Source: a virus
DNA: 23,883 bases
Direction: 5' to 3' (one strand)
Virus record (IMG/VR): IMGVR_UViG_3300042335_000391
Coordinates: 1-23,883 of that record
The translations under genes and the position numbers were made by a program. Shown here in pieces: positions 1 to 7,230 of this stretch; the first letter of the stretch is position 1; each line of letters starts with the position of its first letter. A model generated the notes under the pieces. It was not told the origin of the DNA, ran no database searches, and saw only the letters and a list, made by a program, of their open reading frames with translations.

Positions 1-486
1 AGCCTGTAATACTTCACCGGCCCATTCTGAATATGTTAAACAGGCGTCCGCTGATTCATATGTTGCTATCCACTGTCTAGCTTGTGGCCTAGCATCAACG
101 GTCGGCATAATGCACCACTTATAAAATGGCCTAAAAGGAGAACGCTCTTGGAAATCTAACATCCAAAAGTCTCTAATATCACACACAATATCTGGCTTAA
201 AATCTAAGCATACTGATTCAAATGCTAATTCACCAAATTGTGATGTTGGGTGATTTTGGTATTGTTCTTTTTCTTCGCGTGAGGCATTCTCGTTAGGAAC
301 AACCCCGTAAAACTTCCAGGGAATATTAGAAGCTCTTGGGTCATTCTGCTCTCCGTATGATGCCATTTCAGCAAGTTCATACTTATTGGTACTATGCAAG
401 TAATTTAATATTTCTCTGGTATATGTTGCGTAACCAGTATTTAAAAACGTTGCCTCACTACAAAATAGTATTCTTTTTTTTCTCAT
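1..486 (-). CDS. Glycosyltransferase, group 1 (GT4-like), N-terminal part; runs off the left edge
   Basis: The reading frame is open from an ATG at 486 to the window edge (162 residues; the C-terminus lies outside). The start MRKKRILFCSEATFL is a short beta strand followed by a GYATYTREIL segment and then LAEMASYGEQNDP. This is the usual N-terminal Rossmann half of phage GT-B glycosyltransferases, in which a glycine-rich loop follows the first strand and a 'hyper-conserved' YG sits before helix 2. A later segment (PTVDARPQARQW, then ADACLTYSEWA) fits the conserved middle of GT4 enzymes. The donor-binding C-terminal half is missing, so the sugar and the acceptor are unknown. The gene begins 1 nt after the ssb stop without a strong SD, so it is probably translated by coupling. 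The family call is fairly secure; the role (virion or host glycan modification) is inferred. Confidence 0.7.
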   Translation of the reverse strand, partial: MRKKRILFCSEATFLNTGYATYTREILNYLHSTNKYELAEMASYGEQNDPRASNIPWKFYGVVPNENASREEKEQYQNHPTSQFGELAFESVCLDFKPDIVCDIRDFWMLDFQERSPFRPFYKWCIMPTVDARPQARQWIATYESADACLTYSEWAGEVLQA

Positions 487-487
487 A

Positions 488-799
488 TTAGTCATCAAAT
501 TCCTGTTGGCAGAAATCAAACTCGTTGATTCTAAAGACTATAGACGAATCATCTTTAGAGAAATTTTTAGCTGACGCATGAACTGTAAGCTTAGTCCCTT
601 TGGTAGCATACTTTTCTAGGGTTTCTGCTCCAGTGTGCCACGCTTCACACGGCAAATATGTTGGTATTCGATTTTTTTCTCCACTTTTGGTTTTTCTATA
701 TGTATAAACGACCATTACGAATTCGGCTTTTACAACATCTCCAATCATAGAAATACGTGGATTTTCAACCAAATATCCCGTAAACGAACATAGATTCAT
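488..799 (-). CDS. ssb: Single-stranded DNA-binding protein (short SSB)
   Basis: A 103-residue single OB-fold protein. It opens with MNLCSFTGYLVENPRI, matching the SSB pattern of a first beta strand followed by G-L-x-x-(D/N)-P. It continues with VVYTYRKTKSGEKN, then PCEAWHTGAETLEKY, the counterpart of the bacterial 'v.FWgklAE.v..Y' stretch, and ends with an OB strand. The long disordered tail of bacterial SSB is missing; only a short acidic end (NEFDFCQQEFDD) remains, which could be the partner-binding tip. It would coat ssDNA at the phage fork. The start has a strong AAGGAG upstream of the ATG, in a 52-nt gap after the C-terminal polymerase half. SSB directly after the polymerase genes supports the call. 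Confidence 0.8.
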   Translation of the reverse strand: MNLCSFTGYLVENPRISMIGDVVKAEFVMVVYTYRKTKSGEKNRIPTYLPCEAWHTGAETLEKYATKGTKLTVHASAKNFSKDDSSIVFRINEFDFCQQEFDD

Positions 800-851
800 C
801 GCATTCTCCTTGATCTTTATATATTAGCAGTAACAACCACAAAAAACACAA

Positions 852-2414
852 CTAAATTTCATGTATCTGATTCACTATAAAAGATGAGTCATTCTCAGAT
901 ACTGATCCGCAAAAAATTAAATTATTACCTTCGTATAGTACGTACTTATATTTTTCTTTTACTTTTGGAAACACAATCACACTATCTAATATGCATGTAT
1001 CATCTTCAATAGTTAAAAATGACATTAATTGCCCCTTGGACTCTCCCTTGGTTATTTTATAATCTGAAACTCTTTGTACATTAGCAACTATGCACAAGTC
1101 CTTTCCCTTTTTACCGTTTATAACTTCTTTACAAGTAGTATTGGCGGCAGAAGTATCAGATGTTTCAACCTTAGTCATGCTCACTGGACATCCCAAAAAT
1201 TTTACTTCTTGATCTATAACCCAACTGGGATCATCATCTAAACTATAGGGTGGACTAACCAATAGATTAATCTCGTTCTCTATAGCTTGCTTTCTGTCTA
1301 CCTTGCTTGTGCCACCACCCTCTTTTTTCAGTGGCGCTAAATCCTTTAAGGCTTCTATAAATGTTTGCCATTGCTTAGAGTTATAAGACTCTTGCAACCA
1401 AGTAGTTTCAGCCTTTGTTAAAGTCCTATAAATATCATATTCGTATAGAGCTTTATTCCTAGTAATTTTATCAGAACAGTCTCTAAAAAATCCTATAGAT
1501 GCTAGAGCTTTAAAAGCTGTTGAACTGATTTTTGGACTTAGATATAATAATATTTCTAACCAGCTAAATTTATGTATTTTCTTGCCAAGTTGTTGTGTGA
1601 CTTCTTCTATGGCTTCTATAAGCTTATCGCCCGTTTTGCCCGTCAACGATTTGATATCCTTAATTCCAAAAAAGATTTTATTATTTTTTACATTAAATTT
1701 GCTATCAAAATTAGACAAACTTGGGGTTTTGGCTTCTATATCAAACAGCTTTGCCTCAGAGATTAACTCATATATTTCTTGGTGAGGATCTGGTTTTTCA
1801 TTAGCATAATATAGATAAGATAAGAAAAATTCTTTTGTATGATGAGCCTTTTGATAAGCACTCCAGTAAGAACACACAGCGTATAATATGCTGTGAGATT
1901 TATTAAACGCATAACGCGATGACTTTTCAATCCATCCAAAGATTTTTTCTGCCTCTTCCTTATTGACCATTTTGACGTTTTCAGCGCCTTGTATGAACTT
2001 CTTTTTTACTTTAGCCATGAGATCAGCTTTTTTCTTTCCAATGGCTTTACGAAGATCGTCAGCCTCTCGTAGATTGAAGCCAGCAATCTTTTGAGCTATA
2101 CGCATGGATTGCTCTTGATAAACTAGAACGCCATAAGTTGGGGCTAATATTTCTTCCAAAGATTCGTGTAAGTATGTTACATCTTCGCGACCGTGTTTTC
2201 TGTCAATAAAATGCTGCGTCATAGATTTGCCATCAACATAAGCTTTTAGGCATCCGGGTCTTATTATCGCAATTAATGCAGATAATTCTTCAATATTATT
2301 TGGTGCTAGCTTTTTAGACCAAGCTTTACCAAGGTTGCTTTCTAGCTGAAAAATACCTTTAGTTTTGCCTTCTGCGAACAGTTGCCAAGTTTTCTTATCG
2401 TTATAATCAATCAT
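852..2414 (-). CDS. dnaE: DNA polymerase III alpha subunit, C-terminal half (fingers, HhH, OB domains)
   Basis: This 520-residue protein aligns with DnaE only from the fingers domain onward. FQLES at residues 22-26 is the DnaE fingers motif (E. coli TAVFQLES). YGVLVYQEQSM, AGFNLREADDLRKAIGKK (about 94-128) and RYAFNKSHS (about 167-175) follow in the DnaE order. Next come two helix-hairpin-helix-like segments (about 247-310), an LGCPVS segment equivalent to 'LGfYlSgHP', and an OB-fold (about 436-520) with the pattern MSFLTIEDD then VIVFPKV. The polymerase aspartates are absent; they lie in the separate protein at 3441-5054. The ATG overlaps the end of the EndoVII-like gene by 8 nt. The protein should bind template and incoming DNA, and it needs the other half to be active. 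There is no intein residue pattern at its N-terminus, so assembly is probably non-covalent (inference). Confidence 0.9.
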   Translation of the reverse strand: MIDYNDKKTWQLFAEGKTKGIFQLESNLGKAWSKKLAPNNIEELSALIAIIRPGCLKAYVDGKSMTQHFIDRKHGREDVTYLHESLEEILAPTYGVLVYQEQSMRIAQKIAGFNLREADDLRKAIGKKKADLMAKVKKKFIQGAENVKMVNKEEAEKIFGWIEKSSRYAFNKSHSILYAVCSYWSAYQKAHHTKEFFLSYLYYANEKPDPHQEIYELISEAKLFDIEAKTPSLSNFDSKFNVKNNKIFFGIKDIKSLTGKTGDKLIEAIEEVTQQLGKKIHKFSWLEILLYLSPKISSTAFKALASIGFFRDCSDKITRNKALYEYDIYRTLTKAETTWLQESYNSKQWQTFIEALKDLAPLKKEGGGTSKVDRKQAIENEINLLVSPPYSLDDDPSWVIDQEVKFLGCPVSMTKVETSDTSAANTTCKEVINGKKGKDLCIVANVQRVSDYKITKGESKGQLMSFLTIEDDTCILDSVIVFPKVKEKYKYVLYEGNNLIFCGSVSENDSSFIVNQIHEI

Positions 2415-2754
2415 AATTATTTCTTCTTGATAGCAAATAGTTCATAGCATTAGTAACACCAGTTAAATCGTCTCCCAAAATACCAATTGCAGTATTACAC
2501 TTGTCACAAAGCCACCCCCTAAATGAGTTATCATAATGATTATGGTCTAAATGCCACACCTTTGGAATCCTTCCACAGCACTCACACAGTGCTGGTTTTT
2601 CTGGCGCTATTTTATGCAATTCTTTTCGAAGGTTGGATTGTAGCTTTATACAAGATTTACATCTATTGTCAAGCCTATCTTTATTTTGTTTGTGTTTTGG
2701 AAATTCCGTTATTGGTTTAGATTGTTCACAATATATACAAATTTTATTTGACAT
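2407..2754 (-). CDS. Endonuclease VII-like HNH nuclease
   Basis: From the chosen ATG at 2754 the protein has 115 residues. An N-terminal zinc knuckle (C6-x2-C9 and C32-x2-C35) is followed by C57/C59/C60, then HLDHNHYDNSFRGWLCDKCN, a textbook EndoVII catalytic signature (DHDH, RG, LCxxCN). T4 EndoVII (gp49) cleaves Holliday junctions and branched DNA; shorter members like this one are common as free-standing phage HNH genes and may also act as homing-type nucleases. The frame is open upstream to 2784, but the internal ATG overlaps the exonuclease stop by 11 nt and puts the zinc knuckle at the N-terminus, as is usual. It lies between the two polymerase halves, so it could be a resolvase recruited to the replication block or the agent linked to the split. 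The sequence alone does not decide this. Confidence 0.85.
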   Translation of the reverse strand: MSNKICIYCEQSKPITEFPKHKQNKDRLDNRCKSCIKLQSNLRKELHKIAPEKPALCECCGRIPKVWHLDHNHYDNSFRGWLCDKCNTAIGILGDDLTGVTNAMNYLLSRRNNYD

Positions 2755-3424
2755 ATAAATTTCCATCAGCAAAGGCTTTATCAAACGAAATATTTTGATA
2801 TATTGATCTATGAGTCTTCAATAATTTGATAAAAATATTGGCAGTATCTTTAACGTCTTGCAATGCATCGTGAGCATTTTCAAAACTAAGACCCATTCTT
2901 TCTCTCAAAGAATCCATGCTAATTGATTTGAAACTAGGATCGCTTTCAGTCCACATAAAAACATTATCCATTAAATCAACTTTGTATACTTTACTAAACA
3001 TCTTCTGTTGATTTTTTGTCTTGTCCCACGGGCCAAATTGTTCACATAATCTATTAATAATTATCATATCAAAGCCGATAATGTTATATCCTACCGGAAT
3101 AGGATTAAAAAATGGATCACCTTTCCAATTGTATTGGTCTACAAACTTAGTAAACTTAGACCATACAGATTTTAATGATGGGGCTTCTGCTAGCTTTTCC
3201 CTAGTTTTGCCAGTAACTTTTAATGCGCCATCCTCAATTGGATCAACACCGGCAGCAATTGCTTTATCATCATCAAGTATTGGGCATATTTCGCTATTGA
3301 ATGTACCTTTTACTGATAGATTTCTTCCATCTAATGCTATAGCTGCAATTTGAGTTGGTTGTGTTTTGTGCGGGTTGCGAGAACCACTTTCAAAGTCGAA
3401 CACAATATAGTCCCTATTAGCCAT
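2744..3424 (-). CDS. DEDDh 3'-5' exonuclease (DnaQ/RNase T superfamily), probable polymerase proofreading subunit
   Basis: A 226-residue protein with the three exonuclease motifs in order. ExoI is IVFDFESG (first D and E), ExoII is VGYNIIGFD, and ExoIII is NAHDALQDVKDT with the HxxxxD spacing of the DEDDh group. It therefore fits the DnaQ epsilon-like family, which removes mismatched 3' ends by two-metal hydrolysis. DnaE-type alpha subunits lack an intrinsic exonuclease and use such a partner in trans. Its location between the two halves of the alpha subunit strongly suggests proofreading for that enzyme. An AGGAA precedes the ATG by about 9 nt; the gene starts 17 nt after the N-terminal polymerase half and overlaps the EndoVII-like gene at its end. 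I saw no clear clamp-binding peptide. Confidence 0.88.
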   Translation of the reverse strand: MANRDYIVFDFESGSRNPHKTQPTQIAAIALDGRNLSVKGTFNSEICPILDDDKAIAAGVDPIEDGALKVTGKTREKLAEAPSLKSVWSKFTKFVDQYNWKGDPFFNPIPVGYNIIGFDMIIINRLCEQFGPWDKTKNQQKMFSKVYKVDLMDNVFMWTESDPSFKSISMDSLRERMGLSFENAHDALQDVKDTANIFIKLLKTHRSIYQNISFDKAFADGNLYVK

Positions 3425-3440
3425 TAGTTAATTCCTTTTG

Positions 3441-5054
3441 TTAAATTAAATCTGATATATACATCAATTTGTCAAGAAGTGAAAGACTTAAAACATCAAA
3501 TTTTGGACGCCCCAAAGCTTCTAAATCTGCCATTTCTAATCCAGCAATCTTTTCAGATGAACCTTTTTGTTTTACCATCGGGCAAACCTTATGTAGTGGC
3601 TCTTTTGATATAACAACGCCAGCAGCATGTTTGCCCTGTGTTTTGAATGTTCCCTCTAAATCAATTGCTTGCTGAAAATATTCAGCGTAGTCACCGTCTA
3701 GCTTTCCGTCTTCTGCGATATGGCAAAAATCTCTCAATTCATCTGAACGGTTTAATAATGCCCAACGAATAATAGACCTATCTTCGTCATCCATTTCTGC
3801 TAATTGATCAGAAATTTCTGCTTCGTTGGGAACACTCTTTGTTATAGCATTCATTTCTCCAAAAGAGCAAGCTTCATTTACGCGAAGAACTTCTTTTATT
3901 GCGCTTCTGCCTTGCAATCTACCGAATGTAATCATTTGGCTTACATGATCTTTTCCGTATTTCTCTTTAAGGTAATTAATAACATCATCACGCTTTTTAG
4001 CCGGAACGTCCATGTCAATATCTGGTAGAGAAACGTGATCGTCTGTATTTCTACCGGCGTTATAAAATCTTTCAAACAATAAATCATATTCAACTGGATC
4101 AATTTGGGTAATACCAATTAGATATGATATTAAGCATCCTCCTACACTTCCTCTACCGGGACCACTCATCCATCCAGAATTATTTACATATTTAATGATA
4201 TCTTGTACAATGAGAAAATATCCGAATAGATTAGCTCCTTTAATAACATCAAATTCTTCTTTGAATCTGTCTAAATATTTTTGCTTGGATGCTTCATCAG
4301 AAACTTTATCATTATCAATAAGGAGTTTCTTCCATCCATTTCTGCACAATTCCTTGAGATATTCTTCTTCGGACATATTATTAGGGCATGAAAACTTTGG
4401 TAGCACTGGCTTGCTTAATATATTATAGTCTTCACATTGGTCATAAATAGACTTTAACTCTTTTGTATCTAAATCTTTGGATTCTTCCTTATTTAATACA
4501 TAAAAAGAATCCTGCATGAAATATACTAGCTTATCCATATGCTCTTCTGGATATTTTGAATCAACGCTAATTCCGCCACGATTATCTGGCCTAATTGTTT
4601 TTTGTATTTTAGGAAGCGTGGTTTTCATATCTGAGCATAGCAACACTCTATGAAGTCTAGCATCTGCCTTTTCAGTATAATAACTGTGTGGCATATTCTT
4701 AGATGGAGAGCTAGAAAGCTTGATCAGATTCTTTTTAGCTAGCGTTTGATCTAGCAATTCTTGTGATAGATTACCATTTTCATCTAGCGATGAAACTAAG
4801 GCAATAAGATCATTCCACCCATCTTTATTTTTGGAGAAAAGAGAGAAATTATCAAATGAACAACCTATGATTGGCTTGATCCCAACCTTTTTACAAGCTT
4901 GATAAAATGATACAGCACCAGATATTGTTTTATGATCACAAAGACCACATGCTGGATAATCATTATCTTTGCATTTTTGGGCAAGTTCTTCTGGCTTTGA
5001 AAAGCCACGCAATAGACTATAATGTGTAAAATTCTTCAATGGAAACCAATTCAA
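3441..5054 (-). CDS. dnaE: DNA polymerase III alpha subunit, N-terminal half (PHP-like and palm domains), TTG start
   Basis: This is the N-terminal part of a DnaE-type polymerase, 537 residues from the TTG at 5054. Residues about 1-70 form a PHP-like domain (FTHYSLLRGFS, then KVGIKPIIGCSF), but the metal-binding HxH of active PHP domains is replaced (PLKNFTHYS). GPGRGSVGG (about 298), LFERF and PDIDMDVP (about 344-351, two catalytic Asp) follow, then ITFGRLQGR, KHAAGVVIS (about 475) and KFDVL (about 519, third catalytic Asp). It stops 18 residues past that Asp, where E. coli DnaE runs on into the fingers domain. The frame extends to another TTG at 5075, but CTCCT on the plus strand (AGGAG in the message) lies exactly 7 nt before the TTG at 5054, so that start is preferred. 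No ATG is available near the N-terminus. Confidence 0.9.
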   Translation of the reverse strand: MNWFPLKNFTHYSLLRGFSKPEELAQKCKDNDYPACGLCDHKTISGAVSFYQACKKVGIKPIIGCSFDNFSLFSKNKDGWNDLIALVSSLDENGNLSQELLDQTLAKKNLIKLSSSPSKNMPHSYYTEKADARLHRVLLCSDMKTTLPKIQKTIRPDNRGGISVDSKYPEEHMDKLVYFMQDSFYVLNKEESKDLDTKELKSIYDQCEDYNILSKPVLPKFSCPNNMSEEEYLKELCRNGWKKLLIDNDKVSDEASKQKYLDRFKEEFDVIKGANLFGYFLIVQDIIKYVNNSGWMSGPGRGSVGGCLISYLIGITQIDPVEYDLLFERFYNAGRNTDDHVSLPDIDMDVPAKKRDDVINYLKEKYGKDHVSQMITFGRLQGRSAIKEVLRVNEACSFGEMNAITKSVPNEAEISDQLAEMDDEDRSIIRWALLNRSDELRDFCHIAEDGKLDGDYAEYFQQAIDLEGTFKTQGKHAAGVVISKEPLHKVCPMVKQKGSSEKIAGLEMADLEALGRPKFDVLSLSLLDKLMYISDLI

Positions 5055-5061
5055 TTTTTTT

Positions 5062-5066
5062 CTCCT
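5062..5066 (-). promoter_or_regulatory. Shine-Dalgarno that fixes the TTG start of the N-terminal polymerase gene
   Basis: The message reads AGGAG, then a run of seven A, then TTG. The 7-nt spacing is ideal for the TTG at 5054 and places this SD downstream of the alternative TTG at 5075. No in-frame ATG exists between the upstream stop and the PHP-like domain, so initiation at a weak codon is the best reading. Confidence 0.65.
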
Positions 5067-5097
5067 ATCAAACAATAAGGTAACCGCAATATTCTAC

Positions 5098-5337
5098 CTA
5101 CAGCAAGTCTTTTTTACAATCCGATAGAAAGCTTTCTCTTTCTGTAAATACTTTTTCTAATCTATGCACTAATTCGCTACCAGCGTGTTCATAATAACAC
5201 GGAAAGAAACCATGTATTATCAAATATAATCCCGCCTTTAAGCACGTAATTCCATGACCTACCGCAAACATCAAGTGCTTGCAGTAAGTCATGTTATTTT
5301 TTTTTAAGTGATTTTTCCACTTTCCTATCAAGTCCAT
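5098..5337 (-). CDS. DUF6356-like small protein
   Basis: A 79-residue protein from the ATG at 5337. The centre reads YCKHLMFAVGHGITCLKAGL, then YLIIHGFFPCYYEHAGSELV. This resembles the DUF6356 pattern (Y-x-x-H-x-x-x-A-x-x-fG-x-x-x-x-x-A-g-x-x-x-i-H-g-x-f-P-f-x-f-x-x-x-g-S), small proteins with a central hydrophobic stretch and conserved His residues, known in proteobacteria and in phages. Its function is unknown; one hydrophobic helix (about residues 23-45) suggests membrane association. The frame is open up to 5478, but that part overlaps the coding end of the upstream gene, whereas the ATG at 5337 lies only 4 nt after its stop codon. Family recognition is from memory of the pattern. Confidence 0.65.
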   Translation of the reverse strand: MDLIGKWKNHLKKNNMTYCKHLMFAVGHGITCLKAGLYLIIHGFFPCYYEHAGSELVHRLEKVFTERESFLSDCKKDLL

Positions 5338-5341
5338 TATA

Positions 5342-6373
5342 TTACCAAGCTTTGCATGACCAATATCTAGGTGTAGTTTTATCTTTTGCTGTATCGCAAT
5401 TATGTCTTGCTCTAAAGCTTTTTCTACGCTCTGGATTGTTTTTCTTAATCGACATGTTTGGATCTCCAAACCTAACAATCACAACATTACCGCTTTCATT
5501 CTTAACATATACAGCAAACTTCTTTGGCCCACTAGGTGTTCTAAATGGCTTATTGAGTGTTACCTTACGACCTTGATATTCGGAAGCTTTACCAACATAA
5601 ACTAATCTATTGCCATTTTTCTCATATATACCATGTCTTTGATAAGTATATATTTCTCCACTTTCTGGATCACGATATTGGAATTTTTTACCAGAAGCTT
5701 CCGTTTCATCAGGATCCTCTGTTTCTAATTCTGACGGTTCTTCTACTTCGTCTTCATCTTCTGTATATTCATCTTCGTACTTGCCGGGTTCATAATATTT
5801 TACAAAGTCGTAAACATTTTGAATATAAATTTCAGCCTTGGAAATCATATCTTTTGTCCAATCTTGGAACTCTACTGATAGAGTCATACCCTTTAATCTC
5901 ATTACAATTTCCATTAACTGGTCATGCATTTTCTGAATTTGCTCTAAAGCCATTTCGTTACCACTATCAGATTGAGCCTTTTTCCAAGCGCTCTTATCTG
6001 GTCGATCTGGATCACCCGGCTTGGCTGGTTTATAATTCTTACCTTCTCGCTCTTTTTTCTTTCTAATGTTTTCCCACAGTCCCGGCTTTTCGCTAGCAAT
6101 ATCCCACTCTTCTGTTGCTTCACCAAAATCTTCATATTCAGCTTGAGAAGGAACATAAAAATTATCTTCTGTTAGTTCTTCTGTATATCCAGCTTCCATC
6201 TGCAATTCATAATCAGCAGCTTCTACGCAGTCGCAACCAGCCGTCGCTTGCTGCATACAAATAGCAACTCTTTGCTGCTGATCTGGATATTCTTTTTTCA
6301 TTGTTTCGTTACTCATACATCTTGAAACAAATGAGTCTTTTTCTTCTTCTTTTCTTCTAGATGGAATTGGCAT
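5342..6373 (-). CDS. Multi-motif phage protein with SRCM and RARHNCD modules (possibly structural)
   Basis: 343 residues made of short modules seen repeatedly in phage proteins. Residues 14-43 (SFVSRCM...EYPDQQQRVAIC) form the N-terminal 'SRCM' module often found on capsid, portal or protease-linked phage proteins. Residues about 98-131 (GLWENIRKKKEREG, then PAKPGDPDRPDKSAW) form a second lysine-rich module. An acidic linker (about 200-225) follows, then a beta-rich part (KKFAVYVKNESG, VRFGDPNMSIKK) that ends in RRKSFRARHNCD...TPRYWSCKAW with conserved Cys and His. No enzyme fold is evident. The ATG has AGGAG 7 nt upstream and overlaps the glycosyltransferase stop by 17 nt. Its place among replication genes is unusual if it is structural; the function is unknown. 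Confidence 0.6.
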   Translation of the reverse strand: MPIPSRRKEEEKDSFVSRCMSNETMKKEYPDQQQRVAICMQQATAGCDCVEAADYELQMEAGYTEELTEDNFYVPSQAEYEDFGEATEEWDIASEKPGLWENIRKKKEREGKNYKPAKPGDPDRPDKSAWKKAQSDSGNEMALEQIQKMHDQLMEIVMRLKGMTLSVEFQDWTKDMISKAEIYIQNVYDFVKYYEPGKYEDEYTEDEDEVEEPSELETEDPDETEASGKKFQYRDPESGEIYTYQRHGIYEKNGNRLVYVGKASEYQGRKVTLNKPFRTPSGPKKFAVYVKNESGNVVIVRFGDPNMSIKKNNPERRKSFRARHNCDTAKDKTTPRYWSCKAW

Positions 6374-7229
6374 AATCTTCTCCTAAAATTAGTTTTTTAG
6401 CGTTAGTGAAAATGTGATCTATACTACCTTGTGGAATTTTATTCTTAAAATATTCATATATAGCAGTAATCATTTTATGATTTGGATCTCTAGTTATCTC
6501 TAGCCATCCTATGAAATAGTTCCAAATCCTGTCTTCCAATATAAGTGGATACTTTACTCCGTTTGGTCGCCCAAATCTATGATTCCATTTTAGTGATGGT
6601 AAGCATATGTTTTTACCACCCCACTGTCTAAACTTTTCTGCTATATATCCTTCTTCTCCACCAAATCCTTTAAAGTGTTGATTAATACCCTTCCAAGATG
6701 CTTTTTCATATGCTAACAAGCCCATGCCCTGCATTGGTATTTCAAACGGTAATCCTTTATCATATTGTTCTTTATTTGTGGCCCATACTCCATACATATC
6801 TCCACTCCACTTAGGATCAAAATGAGTAGAAATATTCTGTAAATCGTCGTATAATAGTGGGCCTTGAACCAGATTTTTGCAATTAGGATTATTCTGAAAA
6901 TATGCTAATAAAGATCTAATACCACCGTACTCTATTAAAACGTGTGAATCTATAATTAGAACATACTTTCCACTAGCATAATCATGCACTTTGTATTTAT
7001 TAAAAGAGCTAGGAGTATCGTGTAGTGGGATATATCTAATATTTGGGCTACTATTTGCAAAACCTTTGCATGTTTCTCCATGATGTCCGTTTGGATTATT
7101 ATCTAATATGAGATACTCTACGTAGTCCGTTTGACATACGGGATGATACATGCGTAGCGATTGGATGGAGAAAAATACCCCATCAAAATCGTCATACGTT
7201 GACATTCCAATAGTTAGTAGTTTATTCAT
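6357..7229 (-). CDS. Glycosyltransferase family 2/27-like (polypeptide GalNAc-transferase-like)
   Basis: A 290-residue GT-A enzyme. The N-terminus (LLTIGMSTYDD, then YLILDNNPNG) is the nucleotide-binding start of GT2 proteins. LIIDSHV (D94, H96) has the D-x-H metal motif typical of polypeptide GalNAc-transferases (GT27) in place of D-x-D. PMQGMGLLAYEKASW and GFGGEEGYIAEKFRQWGGK (about 188-206) match the acceptor-side GG-E-x-x-E-x-x-x-x-W-x-x-GG region. It probably transfers a sugar onto a protein or glycan acceptor in the infected cell. It begins 1 nt after the RecB-like gene stop codon and overlaps the next gene by 17 nt. The donor sugar cannot be determined. Confidence 0.8.
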   Translation of the reverse strand: MNKLLTIGMSTYDDFDGVFFSIQSLRMYHPVCQTDYVEYLILDNNPNGHHGETCKGFANSSPNIRYIPLHDTPSSFNKYKVHDYASGKYVLIIDSHVLIEYGGIRSLLAYFQNNPNCKNLVQGPLLYDDLQNISTHFDPKWSGDMYGVWATNKEQYDKGLPFEIPMQGMGLLAYEKASWKGINQHFKGFGGEEGYIAEKFRQWGGKNICLPSLKWNHRFGRPNGVKYPLILEDRIWNYFIGWLEITRDPNHKMITAIYEYFKNKIPQGSIDHIFTNAKKLILGEDYANSI

Positions 7230-7230
7230 A

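Noticed and set aside
852-5054. Split intein joining the two DnaE halves
   Set aside because: The N-terminal half ends in LMYISDLI without an intein N-terminal Cys block, and the C-terminal half starts MIDYNDKKTW without a His-Asn plus Cys/Ser/Thr splice junction. Both ends read as DnaE sequence up to the seam.
5338-5478. N-terminal extension of the DUF6356-like gene
   Set aside because: This part overlaps the conserved C-terminal module of the upstream gene in another frame; the ATG at 5337, just after that gene's stop, gives a normal family start.
5557-6066. Plus-strand ORF of 169 codons
   Set aside because: It lies wholly opposite the 343-residue motif protein, has no recognisable domain, and its Leu/His/Phe-rich composition is what the reverse of an acidic, lysine-rich gene gives.
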